A DNA stretch of 64,000 nt. Source: Rhizomys pruinosus (Eukaryota; Chordata; Mammalia; Rodentia; Spalacidae). The notes below the pieces were generated by a model. That model was not told the origin of the DNA, did no database searches, and saw only the letters and a list, made by a program, of their open reading frames with translations. Made by a program: the position numbers and the translations under genes. Position 1 is the stretch's first letter, and each line of letters starts with the position of its first letter. This document shows, piece after piece, positions 1 to 12,026 of the stretch. The stretch spans positions 1,336,948 through 1,400,947 of the forward strand of contig VZQC01002896.1 of NCBI GenBank assembly GCA_009823505.1, given 5' to 3'.

Positions 1-46
1 GCTTTTTTTGTTTGTTTTTTAAATCGGCGCAGTATTGGCACTCGTC

Positions 47-193
47 TCTTTTCGGAGGCAGGGTTCCTTGGTCAGCCCCAGCTGTCCTGTGGAACTCGCC
101 TGTGACCAGGCTGGCCTATGAACTCACAAAGATCCACCTGCCTCTGCCTCCAAGCTGCCATAGGATAATAAGTGCTGCACCCACCACGCCTGG
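47..193 (-). repeat. B1 SINE, antisense, error-rich
   Basis: Antisense B1 from cttttcggaggcaggg to ccaccacgcctggctc. It lies outside the duplicated unit and has no partner before 11868. Confidence 0.8.
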
Positions 194-216
194 CTCTTCA
201 CATGTCACCCTTCTTT

Positions 217-387
217 TTTTTTTTTTTTTTTTGGATCTTTTCGAGCAGGGTCTCCTGTAGTCCACGACTGTCCTGGACTCAACTCTGCAGCCAGGCTGGC
301 CTTGAAAACTCACAGAGGATTGCCTTGCTGCCCCCGCCTCTGCCCCCCAAGTGCTAGATTAACAGGCGTGCGCCACCACGCCCGGCT
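217..387 (-). repeat. B1 SINE at left edge of copy A
   Basis: T run, then ggatcttttcgagcagggtc to ccaccacgcccggctc. Partner of 11868-12026, with many one-base indels. Confidence 0.85.
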
Positions 388-617
388 CACATTCCAACTC
401 TTCTTAACATTGCCCTTAATTTTCACTTTAAGTGTTTTGGAGCCAAGATCAGCACTGACTGTAGAAGCAGAAGGGAACAGCCCAGACGGGGACTGAAGGT
501 ACATACACCCTTTGGTCGTAATAGTATTCAGGAAGTGCCTGCTTATAGACAAGTGGGCAGAAAAGCCCATTTTTGTGTGTTGACTGATAATGATAAATGA
601 TAAATAACAACCTCACC

Positions 618-747
618 CCCCTCTTTACTCTGTCTCCAGGCTTTGTCTTTGACTTAGCTGTACCCAGGCAGGCCTCAAACTTTCCCCCTCAACTTAGCTT
701 TTCAGTGCTGGGGAGTACGGGTGCTCAACATCATACCTGGCTTAGAA
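618..747 (-). repeat. Degenerate B1-like SINE, copy A
   Basis: ctctgtctccaggct to catcatacctggctt. Old and diverged. The partner is at 12258-12385. Confidence 0.5.
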
Positions 748-844
748 GTCCTTTTTTCTCCCCATATAAATCACACTCAAGCTAGGTTTAATATATGAGC
801 CTTTCTTTTTAATTGTCCCAATAATATTTTTTTAATTTTTTAAA

Positions 845-1072
845 ATTTTATTTATTTCCGATGTAAAGGAAAAAAAAGTGTAATGTCTGCATGCAGGTTT
901 GTGCACCTGTGTCGTCGCGTGCCCGGAGGTCAGATTCCCCTGAACTGAGTTCTCATGGACATTGGAGTTACAGATGGTTCTTGCCCCACCATGTGGGTTG
1001 CTGGGGATCGAACCCGGTTCCTCTGCAATGAGCAGTCGGTGCTCCTAAAACCTAGCTATCTCTCCAGCCCCC
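845..1072 (-). repeat. B2 SINE, antisense, copy A
   Basis: Ends ctatctctccagcccc, the antisense of the tRNA-like B2 head. The tail side is damaged by indels. Confidence 0.85.
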
Positions 1073-1784
1073 ACAATTTTTTTTTTTTTTTTTTTTATTT
1101 AGCATAAAATCAAAGATCTTTCGTTCACTAAACTAGCACAGACCCAAACGAAAGGGAAAAACTGAAAAATAAGTGAGATTTTTTTTTTTTTTTTTTGGTT
1201 GAGCTCTTTTTTTTCCCTCTGTGGAATTTCTTTTCTTTAACCTTGCCAGGTACTGTAAAAAACAGATCTGGTTTCCTGGGTTATCACAGCTTGTGTAACA
1301 AAAAGCTTTTTGATAAAGTTGGCTAGTTGAATTAGTAGGATGATATTCCTTTCTAAGTAGTGTGCCATGTCCTAAGTATTAAGACAAAACACATCTGATA
1401 GCCCGACCACACAATAGGCCTGAGCTGGTGGTTATGTTTAGGCCAGTAAGTGTGGGTTTTCTGTGTGATAGAATGCTGCTAATATGTAGAGAAAGGTGAA
1501 GAAAGGTCCTTGGCCTCTGGTGACTGGCCATCTGCAGAAAGATTCCAGTTATAAAGGAAGGTTGAAGCCTAGGTTAGGCCATCCTATCCTAAGTGAATTC
1601 CAAATAGCTTTTGTAGGTTTAGACTAATGCTAATTAGATATTAAGGATAGTTTGAGAAATCCCAGAATACCTGCGACCTTCCTTTGAAAGTCCACGCCCA
1701 CATGCTTGTGGATTGATTGGCGCCTCTGCTGGAGCTACTGCTCCGTAGTGTTTTAAAAAATCTCTATATAACCCCCCTTTTGTC

Positions 1785-1941
1785 TTTTTGTGACAGGGTC
1801 CCCGCTCCCCCTTTTTTGAGCCCCAGCTTGGACTTAGGAATCTTACTAGGTTTCAGACCAGGTTGGCCTTGAATCACAGAGATCTGCCTGCTTCTGCTCC
1901 CAAATGCTGAAATAAAGGCGTGTGGCCACCATGCCCAGCCC
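1785..1941 (-). repeat. B1 SINE, antisense, copy A
   Basis: gacagggtccccgctcccc to ccaccatgcccagcccc. The first 60 bases are scrambled relative to copy B. Confidence 0.8.
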
Positions 1942-2085
1942 CCAAATCAACTCTACTTTCCTATAAAGAAATGCCGATTACCACAGAACTTGCATACTTT
2001 AAAATACCTAATTAGGCCACACTGCCTTCTGAGTTGAGTGTTGGCTCCAGTGTCGATAATTAAATTATCCTCCTCTTAAAACTCA

Positions 2086-2150
2086 AATAAAATAAAAAAA
2101 TAAAAAAAATGCTAAAAAAAAAAATAAAATGTAAAAATTTTTCATTTTTA
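2086..2150. repeat. A-rich simple repeat, copy A
   Basis: Impure AAAAT repeats. The partner at 13682-13735 differs in length and sequence. Confidence 0.7.
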
Positions 2151-2419
2151 AAAAGCCCCCAATTATTATTAGACAAACCTGGGAAGAAAAATAACATGCT
2201 TCTACATGTTCCTACTTGTCAGAATTAAAGTTGACACTGTGGAACTTTAGCCAAAGATTTCATTTTTCATTCATGTACATTGTAATGCAGGAACTAGTGG
2301 TTAATTAAGAGACTAACATTAGGCTGGGTGTGGTGGCGACGCACTTTATATCCCATACACTACATAAGACTACATTAGGTGGGGATACCATTTGGAAAAG
2401 ATAGCTTGTTTGTTGTTCT

Positions 2420-2598
2420 TATATTATTTATTTATTTATTTTATTTAATTTATTTTTTGGTCTTTTTCGAACGACAGGGTCTCCCTGTTAGCCCCGCTGT
2501 CCTGGAAACACCGGTAGAACAGGCTGGCCTTGAGACTCACAAAAGATCGCACCTGTCCTCTGCCTCCTAAAGGCATGCGCCACCATGCCCTCCGGCTT
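2420..2598 (-). repeat. (ATTT)n plus antisense B1, copy A
   Basis: TTTA repeats, then tttttcgaacgacagggtct to gccaccatgccctccggc. Partner of 14007-14180. Confidence 0.8.
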
Positions 2599-2759
2599 GA
2601 TGTTATTTTCAATAGGCATATAACTAGAATTGTTTTTGACTCCAGAGAGAGCTAAAGCATTCTTGGCAAAGAAATTGATCAGAATGACAATAGCCCTCCT
2701 ACCTACCCTGCTCTATGGTTGGGAATACAGGGAGATTTTTTTTTTTCTGTTCTTTTCTT

Positions 2760-2876
2760 TTTTTTCTTCATTTTTTGGTCTTTCGGAGCAGGGTTCCTCC
2801 ATTTGATCTTATCTGGCCTGGAGCTCCCTATGATACCAGTGCTGGGGATTAAAGGCATGCCACCACCACACCCAGC
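2760..2876 (-). repeat. Internally deleted B1, copy A
   Basis: B1 lacking the middle segment between ctccctatg and ccagtgctggg. The partner at 14350-14453 has the same deletion, so the deletion predates the duplication. Confidence 0.8.
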
Positions 2877-3131
2877 CATGGAAAGTGCTTTTTTATATGC
2901 TCTTAGAATGTAAGTGTTCTGTACAGTCTGGAAAAAGGATCTATACTTAGCCATATTTTCAGTTTTGAATGTAGTGAGTTTATTAAGTATACAGGCAAGC
3001 AAAAATAAAAAGAATAAAATCAGGAAGTAGGAAGGTTAGATGGATATGCTGATAGCAAGCATCATCAGATTGGGGTACTCCAGATGTCGCAAGAGAAGTT
3101 GACTTCCTTTAAGAATTGACACTTGTCCTGT

Positions 3132-3297
3132 GGGTGGGGCACGCCGTTTAATCCTAGCACTTGGGAGGCGAGGCAAGGCGGATCTGTGGGTATGTCAAGG
3201 CACAGCACTGGTCCTACAGAGTGGAGTTCCAGGACAGCTGGGGCTTATAGGGAGACCCTGTCTCGGAAAAGACCAAAAAAAGAAAAAAAAAAGGTAA
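3132..3297 (+). repeat. B1 beside RPS24, copy A
   Basis: Sense B1 ending in an A run 13 bases before the RPS24 retrocopy. Partner of 14700-14853. Confidence 0.82.
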
Positions 3298-3857
<560 letters not shown>

Positions 3858-4560
3858 AGAAGTTGACATTGTAAGGTGGCCAGATGGAGTTTCCCATAGA
3901 GTTCCAGGCAGAGTATCCCCTCAAGGGGAAGCTTCTAAGTAAAGGAATAAGTAACAGAAGAAACATAACATCATCGGATCCAGGGCTCACAGACATCCAG
4001 CAAAGGATTGGAGAAGCCCTGCTAAGGCAGCCATCCAGAGTTCTGGGCAGAACAGCGTCCTCTCTAGTGAGGCTTCCAATGAAGGATAAATAGCAAGATC
4101 TAGAGACAGCAGAATCAAATCGTGGGTGCTGCTGACATCCAGCAGAAGCCAGCTTGCTTTCTCTTCATGGCGGAATTTTGCTTTCTCTTTCCCACTCACT
4201 GCAGGCACTTTTTTAATTGTGGGATTAACAGTAATAATAACCATTGGAAATGGCTCACCTTCTAGCTGTTCTCAAGGATACAGTGTTTCTACTCTTAGAA
4301 TGTTTTATAGTTCTTCTCCCTCCCCCCCAGAGTTGGGGGGACCACCAGGAAGCTTGGAGGACACTTTGAATACACAGTTTGCAGCCACTACTGGCTGCAT
4401 ACTACCACCACCAGCTACCCAAGTCTTCTAAAACGCCAATAAAAGATGACCTGAATAACAGGTAGCTCAGTTCCCTCTTGTCTCTCCACTTCCTCTTCAC
4501 CCCTCTCTTTCTTTCCCTGTTCTCTTCCTTTCTCTCTCTCCTCTTCTCCCCTCCCCAAAT
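3858..4560 (+). other. Unassigned block downstream of RPS24 copy A
   Basis: About 570 bases of non-SINE sequence ending in ccaataaaagatgacc (a polyadenylation-like signal), followed by a CT-rich tract at 4480-4560. It resembles neither the S24 message nor a SINE. A solo LTR of a rodent element is possible but unproven. The same block recurs at 15398-16110. Confidence 0.3.
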
Positions 4561-4924
4561 TCAGTTGTGTATAGGTTGCCAAATATTTTCCAGTGCCCTT
4601 TTTATTTGAGTGGAATGTAGTATGAGCTTCATGATGTAGTCCCTTATGAGAATGTCTATTTACACGTAATTTCAGCGTCTGAGGATCCAGCAGGTAAAGC
4701 TGATAATCTTAAATCCTCCATTGAAAGGAAGTCTAAACAGGAATAATAGACAAGCAGAAGCTATGTTTATACAGTAATTGCAACAACTTGAACACATTTG
4801 GCTAAATAACCACTGATTCATGTACTGAAACTACTACGTAGTTTTTTGTAAATTATAATCTGTAAGTTATATTTGAAAAAGTTTGCTCTTCAGATTTACA
4901 TAGTCATTGCTTTTTTTGATATGC

Positions 4925-5216
4925 TTTATTATTTTATGTATTTGATGTGTGCATGCCACTTGCAAACAAGCTGTTCATGGAGGCTAAAGAAGGTGTTGGA
5001 ATCCCTGGAGCTAGAGTTCTAGGGTGCTTGTAAGCCATCTGACATGTGCTCTTTTTTTTTTGGTATTTTTTGAGAACAGGGTCTCCTTTAGCCCAGCTGG
5101 CCTGGAACTCCCTCTTGTAGACCAGACTGGCCCTTGAACCTCCACAGTGATCCACCTGCTACTGCCTTCCGAGTGCTGGGGTTAAGGGTGTGCAACCACC
5201 AAACTCATCACTCCAG
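4925..5216 (-). repeat. B2/B3-type SINE with inserted B1, copy A
   Basis: Outer SINE 4925-5050, resuming at catcactccagcc; inner antisense B1 5050-5205. Confidence 0.7.
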
Positions 5217-5305
5217 CCTATAGTCTTTGCTTTTTGACTGTTAATGATAACAGTTTAGGAACTTCTAAGTTAGCATGCTATATTTTTTCTTTAAAAGAAA
5301 AAACT

Positions 5306-5465
5306 GCATGTAGTGGTAGTTGTAGCTCTTCCTTGAAAAATCCTGGCACTGGAGAGATTTGAGATAGGAGGATTATCATCAGTTCCAGGCTAGTCTTAGG
5401 TACATAATGAGTTCCAGGCTAGGCTGGACTATAGAATAAGTGAGAACCGCCCCTCCAAACACACA
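5306..5465 (+). repeat. Old B1-like SINE, copy A
   Basis: Diverged sense B1 (ggcactggagagatttgaga to gtgagaaccgcccctcc). Partner of 16838-16995. Confidence 0.55.
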
Positions 5466-5554
5466 AAAATAAGACGTGTACATGCCTAGTAAAAAAATTA
5501 GTACTAGTTTTCAACATACTGCTTGACATTTAGTATCAAGACAACCATCTGAAA

Positions 5555-5672
5555 TTATTTATTTGGTCGTTTTGAGATAGTGTCTCACTCCTGGTAGCCA
5601 GCTGGGCCGCTTTTAAAACTCACCTCTGCCCTCCAGTGCTGGGATTAAAGAATGTGCCACCATGCCTGGAGA
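5555..5672 (-). repeat. Short antisense B1, copy A
   Basis: ggtcgttttgagatag to ccaccatgcctgg, with an internal loss. Confidence 0.75.
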
Positions 5673-5729
5673 TTTATGTTATTTTTGACAACGACATTTA
5701 TGAATCCTACATTGGTCTCTTAAACTGTG

Positions 5730-5880
5730 AGGCTGAGAATGACCCTTGAACCATGTGCTCCTCTTGGCTTTGTCTCCCAAATGCTAGGATTAATGGGCAA
5801 TGTTTCCACTGGGTACCAAACCAGGGCTTTTTGTGCATGCTAGGCAGGTACTCTATTAACTGAACTATGTCTTCAGACAA
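5730..5880 (-). repeat. B4-like SINE (B1 plus ID), copy A
   Basis: B1-type half followed by an ID-type half (gcatgctaggcaggtactct), both antisense. Partner of 17250-17396. Confidence 0.6.
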
Positions 5881-6039
5881 AAATTGTAGTTTTTGTAGAT
5901 AAAAATGATTGTCTAGTAGATACTCAGATTTTTTTGACTTGAACAGTCAAATCATAAGATGACTGACTGAAAAAAAAACCTCATGGCTCATTCTTACTCC
6001 TTTTTCTTTTTGCTTGTTTTCATTCTGTTAACTTTGTAA

Positions 6040-6078
6040 GTGTGTGTTTGTGTGCTGGGTGTGGGTGTGTGGTGTGTA
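6040..6078. repeat. (TG)n in copy A, interrupted
   Basis: Partner of 17556-17592 with several non-TG interruptions. Confidence 0.8.
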
Positions 6079-6434
6079 AATACACATCTAGAGCTCTGTT
6101 CTCAACTTTCACCTTGTTTGAGGCCGATCATTTTGGACGTGGAAGCAAGATCAGGAGTTGAAGCCCAGCTTCAGCTACAGAGCAAAATCCTTTCTTAGGG
6201 GGAAAAAATAGCTTGAGTTATTTTCCCTTATCTAATGGAGATAAACTCCTAGTCTCCCAAGTTGCTGTCTCAAATTGCAAATGGTACCAAACCTTAATAC
6301 ATTGCTCTTTTCTATGATAAAATTTATTTATAAGTTAGGTACAGCTGATTAAAAACAGCAATAATAAAGTAAACCAGTTATAATAGTATATTGTTAATAA
6401 AATTGCCAATATTGCTGTACTTTTTTTTTTTTAA

Positions 6435-6668
6435 TTTTTTTTTATTTATTCCTGTATGTGTTTGAATGAACTGTCTGTATGCAAGTCTGAGCACCCGTGT
6501 CCGTGCAATTCTGTGGAGGTCAGAAGGGGTGTCGGATTCCTGGAACTGGAGTTCTCCTGGAATTGAGTTTTCAGACGGTTCTCGAGCCCCATGTGGGTGC
6601 TGGGACGAACCCGGGTCCTCTGCAAGAGCGGTCGCACTCTTAACCGCTAGGCCATCCTCTCCAACCCC
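6435..6668 (-). repeat. B2 SINE, antisense, copy A
   Basis: gtccgtgcaattctgtggag to ggccatcctctccaacccc, with extra bases relative to 17950-18185. Confidence 0.85.
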
Positions 6669-7159
6669 GTGTTTGTTCAGTTTTAGTGATATTGTTAAGT
6701 AAAATTTTAAAATTTACTTGGCAATGTGATACCAAGAGAGTGGGTCTTATAACCAAGAGAGCTGCTAAGTGACTCAGACCAGTGGGAGCTGCACAAAAGG
6801 AGGAATTATGTCTCTGGCAGAGTAAAGCAGGATGGATATCATGAGATTTCATCATGCAATTCAGAATGGTGTGCAGTTTAAAACTCATATTATTTCTGGG
6901 AATTCTGCCATTTAATATTTTCAGACTGACTGGAACAATGGGAAGTAAAACCATATAAGAGAGTGTTGTAATGGAAGCATAGTTTCAGTTTTCTTTCTGG
7001 GCAGAAAGGAATGCTGTATTAGAAGTCTGTCGTTTTGGACTTAGTAGGCTAACACCCCCATTGAAATGCTCCATAAAATGACCATAAGATCATTCTTCCA
7101 CCAAATACATCGCTAGTGGGTTAATACTTTAAAACTACATAGAAATATTAAAAAAAAAT

Positions 7160-7326
7160 TCTTAATTGTTTTATTTTTGGTCTTTCTGAGGCAGGGTCTC
7201 CCTGTAGCTCCAGCTGTCCTGGAACTCACTATGTAAACGACCAGGCTGGCCTTGAACTCACAGAAGCCATGGTGCCTCTGTCTCCTCCAAGTGCTGGGAT
7301 TAAAGGCATGTGCCACCATGCCAGCT
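7160..7326 (-). repeat. B1 SINE, antisense, copy A
   Basis: tttggtctttctgaggcagg to gccaccatgccagc. Partner of 18676-18824. Confidence 0.85.
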
Positions 7327-7414
7327 GAAAAATACTAGAAATTTATAACTGGATAATAGAATAACAGTCAATTTATAGAAAGTGTATGCAATTCCTTAGT
7401 TACTATTTTTCTTT

Positions 7415-7735
7415 TTTCTTTCTTTTTGGTCTTTTGGAGAAGGGTCTTCCTTTAGTCCCAGCTGGCCTGGGAGCCCTCGCTATGTAGACCAGGCTGGCCT
7501 TGAACTCAGCCTCTGCCTCCCTAGTGCTGGGATGAAGGGCGGCACCAACGATGCCTGGCAGTCCTTTTTTTATACAGATTTTTTTTGGGGGGGTCTTTTT
7601 GAGACAGGGCTCCCTATAGCTTGGCTGTCCCTGGAACTCACTATGTAGACAGGCTGGCTTTTAATTCACAAGAGATCAATCTGCCTCCCAAGTGCTGGGA
7701 TTAAAAGGTATGTACCACATGCCTGGCTGGAATTT
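7415..7735 (-). repeat. Two antisense B1s, copy A
   Basis: First 7415-7560 and second 7575-7735, separated by gtccttttttt. Both have indels. Confidence 0.82.
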
Positions 7736-7814
7736 TTATAGTTTCAGCCATATTTACGGATACCAAATTTAAATGTCCAGAGGCCGTGTCAAAACAAATT
7801 AGATCGTTTCAGTT

Positions 7815-7956
7815 TTCACAGGTCTGAGAGGGTGTTCGAGCCTTGGATACTTGGAGTTATCGACCAATGTGTTAATTCCTGTGGGTGCTGGGCATGACTG
7901 GGTCCTCTGCAAGAGCAGCCAGTGTTGTTAAACCATCAAGCCATCTCTCCCAGCCC
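7815..7956 (-). repeat. B2 head half, antisense, copy A
   Basis: gggtcctctgcaagagcagc to ccatctctcccagcccc. Partner of 19312-19453. Confidence 0.75.
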
Positions 7957-8097
7957 CACCTTTATGGTCTTATAACAAATATTGGTATAATAACTTCCAG
8001 GTTATAACTGTAGCATTGAGCCAGGCTAGGTAATCCCAAGTTACTCAGGATGCTGAGGCAGGAAGATTTGAGGTTCATGATCTGTCTAGGTTACAGG

Positions 8098-8213
8098 TTT
8101 GTTTTTTAGGACAGGGTCTCCCTGTAGTCCAGCTGGTCTCACTATGTAGACAGGCTGGGCCTGGATCTTTGTGGAGTTCTGGGAGTAAAGGTGTGTGGCA
8201 CCATGCCTGCCCC
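8098..8213 (-). repeat. Shortened B1, copy A
   Basis: ggacagggtctccctgtagt to gtggcaccatgcctgcc. Partner of 19598-19702. Confidence 0.75.
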
Positions 8214-8264
8214 CCCATAAATTTTTTTTCATTACAATTTGAATATTGTTGGGGTGGATAGGGA

Positions 8265-8420
8265 AGAGTTGTAGTACACAAGTAGAAGGTCAAGCAAATC
8301 TAGGAATTGTTCCTTCTCTCCCTCTACATTTGGGTCCAGGTATTTGGAATTCAGCCTCCTTGGCTCAGTGTACAAGTCTCTTTACCCCGAAGTCAATTTT
8401 ACTGCCCCCCAATCTTGACC
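8265..8420 (-). repeat. B3-like SINE, copy A
   Basis: Degenerate; ccctctacatttgggtcca and gacctggaccttcaag. Partner of 19745-19915. Confidence 0.45.
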
Positions 8421-8785
8421 TGGACCTTCAAGATTTTGAGTTAAATTATATTCACAGCTCAAATAGAATAGTTTGGGGACTGCTTTTTAGCAATTTTCTT
8501 ACTGATTAATAATACAGATGTTAGATATGTAAGATATCCATTTGGTAAAAGGCCTTGCTATATTGTCCAGACTGCCCTCAAACTTGATATCTTCTCTCTT
8601 CAGCCTCCTAAGTCCAGGAAGTACAGATGTGTGTCATCCATATCTGGCTTTTAAAAAGTGTATTTTCTGTTCTTAGCTTGCAGGTATTTTGACCTGTGGC
8701 CTTCACTGACATTGAGGAATTTCCAGCCCCAGTTTGGGGAACTTAAGGAGACACATTTTCAGGATAAAATTAAATTGAGTGTAAC

Positions 8786-8860
8786 ATGGATAGAGTGGAG
8801 CACCGTGGTAGAATGCTTGCCTGGACTGTAATGAGGTCCTGGGTTCAGCCCCAGGTAACG
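8786..8860 (+). repeat. ID-like fragment, copy A
   Basis: ggtagaatgcttgcctggac and gggttcagccccag resemble the ID tRNA-like core. Confidence 0.6.
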
Positions 8861-8954
8861 CTAAGAAAATTAAAGAATTCTAATTGTTACAGGTCCTTAA
8901 CTTCTAATTCCTGTATTGAATACTAGGATTGCCTGTGTCTTGTATGTTTGTATG

Positions 8955-9112
8955 CACTTTTTTTTTTTTTGTCTTTTTGAACAGGGTCTGCCTGTATTCT
9001 TAGCTGTNTGGATGACCTGGAACTCACTGTGAGCCAGGCTGGCCTTGAACTCAGAGATCCATCTGCCTCTGTCTCCTGGGGTTCAAGGCATGTGCCACCA
9101 CAGCAGGCCCAA
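8955..9112 (-). repeat. Chimaeric B1 holding the N at 9008
   Basis: Left of the N it follows copy B (20423-20475). Right of the N it is a different B1 leading into unrelated sequence. Right breakpoint of copy A. Confidence 0.85.
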
Positions 9113-9660
9113 TACAAATAATTTTTATGATAGACTTTTTCCCCTCTCAGACTTGCACGTATTTAATAGTTTCACAAGCCTCCACTCAGGTGAGTGTACG
9201 GAGAAGCAGGCCTCTCCAAACCCAAGGGTGTGGGTACCAAAGGGGCAACAGTTTTGGAAGTCAGTGTTTTAAACACCTGCCTCTTCTAAGGCAGCAGTCC
9301 TAACTCGAGAAGTGCACTCAGTGGACAACCCTCTAAACTAAACAACTTATCACCTTTGCAACCACCTTGGAGTTCCATAAATATTTACTCAGTGTGTTTT
9401 ATTTTGAAAGTGAAAAGAAATAAACACCAAACACATTCCAGGAAGAATGATTCAGAAAGGGAAAGGGATGTACTGAAACAACTCAGGTGTCTGCTGATCA
9501 GGGAATAGTCAAATTGGCAAATCCATAGAGTTGGATTCTAGACAGTAATTTAGAAGAATGGGTTAGAGATACCAGTACAAACATGACAATCTTCAAGATA
9601 ACTGGCAAATTAAAAAGCTAAGTACAGAGTACAATGTATACAAAATATGCTCTATACATA
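9113..9660. other. Unique intronic stretch
   Basis: No repeat or gene recognised. Present once in the window. Confidence 0.5.
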
Positions 9661-9664
9661 GTTT

Positions 9665-9830
9665 TTATGGGCTAGTGAGTTGAATGGCAGATAAAGGTGC
9701 TTGTTGGCAAATTTGATGCCCTGAGTCCCCAGGACCTTCACAGCGGAAAGACCTGATTCCCGCCAGCTGTCTCCTGGCGTCCACACATGCATGCACATGC
9801 TCATGAAAGCACAAAAATAAACTAAAATGT
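9665..9830 (+). repeat. B3-type SINE, sense
   Basis: gggctagtgagttgaatggc then ataaaggtgcttgttgg opens the tRNA-like head. Ends in an A-rich tail. Confidence 0.6.
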
Positions 9831-9846
9831 AAAGCAGCTTTTATGA

Positions 9847-10203
9847 AGTGGTGCTGGAAACCAATCCAGGGCCTGCTGTGCTGAGCAAGTGTTCCACCAC
9901 TGAGCTACATGCCCAGCCTGTAAAGGAAACTGTGGCATGAGACAGGGTCTTACACTGCCAAGACTAGCCCCAAGCTCATTATACAGCTAAAGATGACTGA
10001 ATTTCAGATCCTCCTGCCTCTTCTCATAAGTGCTAAGATTTCAAGCATGTACCACCACATGCAGCTTTATAAGGTAACTTTTATTTCTTGCTCTTTTTTG
10101 ACACAGGTTCATCCTGTATTCCCCAGCTGGCCTGGAACTCACAGAGATCCACCTGCCTCTGCCTGAGTGTTGGGACTAAAGGCATGTGCTACCATGCCTG
10201 GCA
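9847..10203 (-). repeat. ID-like, old B1 and B1 cluster
   Basis: ID-like 9847-9920, old B1 9936-10066, shortened B1 10095-10203, all antisense. Confidence 0.65.
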
Positions 10204-10228
10204 ACTTTCTAAAAAAATGAAAATAGAG

Positions 10229-10388
10229 CCGGGCGTGGTGGCGCACGCCTTTAATCCTAGCACTTGGGAGGCAGAGGCAGGCGGATCTTTGTGAGTTCAA
10301 GGCCAGCCTGGTCTACAGAGTGAGTTCCAGGCCAGCTGGGACTACAGGGAGACCCTGTCTCGAAAAGACCAAAAAAAAAAAAAAAAAT
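10229..10388 (+). repeat. Full-length sense B1
   Basis: Starts gccgggcgtggtggcgcac and ends ctcgaaaagaccaaaaa. A good reference for the local B1 type, which has a ccagctgggactacaggg motif unlike mouse B1. Confidence 0.95.
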
Positions 10389-10394
10389 GAAAAT

Positions 10395-10945
10395 AGGTAC
10401 TAGTCCATATCCCAAAGAAACATTTTTTTTTTCCTCGAAGACTATCCATCTTTGAGGAGGACTGGTAGTTTTATAAACTTACAGTGGCCCCTTGTAGCAA
10501 GCTCCTCCAGACCAGCTGAAGAAGTTCAGGTCATGGCCAAGGAATGGAGGTGAATAGATGGCAAAATCAGCACACAGACATGGAGAGTAGGGTGAAAAGC
10601 AGGGAAGCTGCGAACTCCTGCTAAACTCGTTTAATATGGGAAAGACCAGGGTTTATATATCATCACCTGCTGCTGCTTCCGGAAACGTACCAGGTGCTGA
10701 TCACCGACTCAGCTGTTGCTTTCCAGCACAGGTTAAGTCTGTTCGGTAGACGAGGTAGGCACGCTGCTGCAAGTGTGTAACACTCTGCAGCCCCTCATTA
10801 CCCCAAGGAGGAGACATGCCAAGACTGCCAGTGGATGCCTGAAACCACGGAAAGTACTGACCTCCATACATACTATGATTTTTCCTATTCAGAATATGTA
10901 TGATAAAGTCTGAATTATAAATAGACACAGTAAGACACTAGCAAC
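10395..10945. other. Unique intronic stretch
   Basis: Nothing recognised apart from a short A/T run. Confidence 0.45.
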
Positions 10946-10948
10946 AAG

Positions 10949-11490
10949 GCTAGAAGGATGGCTCAGTGGTTAAGAGCACATACTACTCTTGCAGAAGACC
11001 CAAGTTCAATTCCCAGTACTCACCTGGCAGCTCACAACTGTCTGTAACTCCAGCTCCAGGGAATCCAAAGTCTCTGCCCTCCATAGGCAACTGCATTCAC
11101 ATATAAAAATCCACACATAGTTACCTAGTTGGAAGTATTTCTTGTGCACGGCCCCTTGAGCTTTTGTCCAAGTAGTTGGGAGTGATGCATATTAGAAACA
11201 ACAACAACAGAAAGGACTGCATCAAAGAACTGACTGAAACAGTGAACTTCTGCTCAAAACACTCAACTTCCACATGGAGAATTTTGAGAAAGACTGAGAA
11301 AGCGATGAAAAGCATGTTTGGCAGAATACATGAGCTCTGGTGGGGTGGGGGGATAGGGTGGGGGACACGGGTCTAGATTTGATAATCTTGTACAAAATAT
11401 ATATAATTTTAAAAAGGCAAAAAAATAATAAAATAAAATAAAAATCCACATACAGACATACATGTGCATACAAATAATTAAAAATAATAA
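10949..11490 (+). repeat. B2/B3-type SINE split by L1
   Basis: Head at 10949 (ggatggctcagtggttaaga). The tail resumes after the L1 insert at acatacagacatacatgtgc. Confidence 0.75.
11122..11440 (+). mobile_element. L1 3' end, sense, inserted into a B2/B3 tail
   Basis: Contains gcatgtttggcagaatacat, a G-rich tract (11338-11367) and an A-rich tail. It matches the reverse complement of 47505-47660. The SINE tail motif aaaaatccaca occurs on both sides (11105-11115 and 11440-11450), marking a nested insertion. Confidence 0.7.
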
Positions 11491-11507
11491 TATTTTAAAG
11501 ATATAGT

Positions 11508-11650
11508 AAGCCTGTAATACCAACACTCAGGAAGCAGAGCCAGGTGGAGCTCTGTGAGTTCAAAGCCAGACTGGTTTACATAGTGAGTTCCAGGCCAGCT
11601 GGGAATACAAGGAGACCCTGTCTCAAAAAAAAAAAAATAATAATAATATA
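11508..11650 (+). repeat. B1 SINE, sense
   Basis: cctgtaataccaacactcag to gaccctgtctcaaaa, followed by an AAT/AT-rich tail. Confidence 0.85.
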
Positions 11651-11867
11651 TATATGCAACAAATTCATAATAAAATGGAAAATTATAACAATATATTCTA
11701 ACAAAAGTTAAGTGAATGTGGTAGCTCTCTCAAAATATGGACTGTTTTATTTAATATTTCTGGGCTCAGTTGCCCACTAGTAACAGAAACTTCAGTGAGC
11801 CTACAGATAAGGAAGGCCTTCTGCATACAGGCTTTAGATGTGAAGGTTTTTAATGTGAGCATTGTAA

Positions 11868-12026
11868 GCTTTTTTTTTTTTGGTCTTTTCGAGACAGGGT
11901 CTCCCTGTAGTCCCAGCTGTCCTGGAACTCACTCTGCAGACCAGGCTGGCCTTGAACTCACAGAGATCCGCCCGCCTCTGCCCCCCAAGTGCTAGGATTA
12001 AAGGCGTGCGCCACCACGCCCGGCTC
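11868..12026 (-). repeat. B1 SINE at left edge of copy B
   Basis: Clean full-length antisense B1, gtcttttcgagacagggtct to cgccaccacgcccggctc. Left breakpoint of the duplication. Confidence 0.93.
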
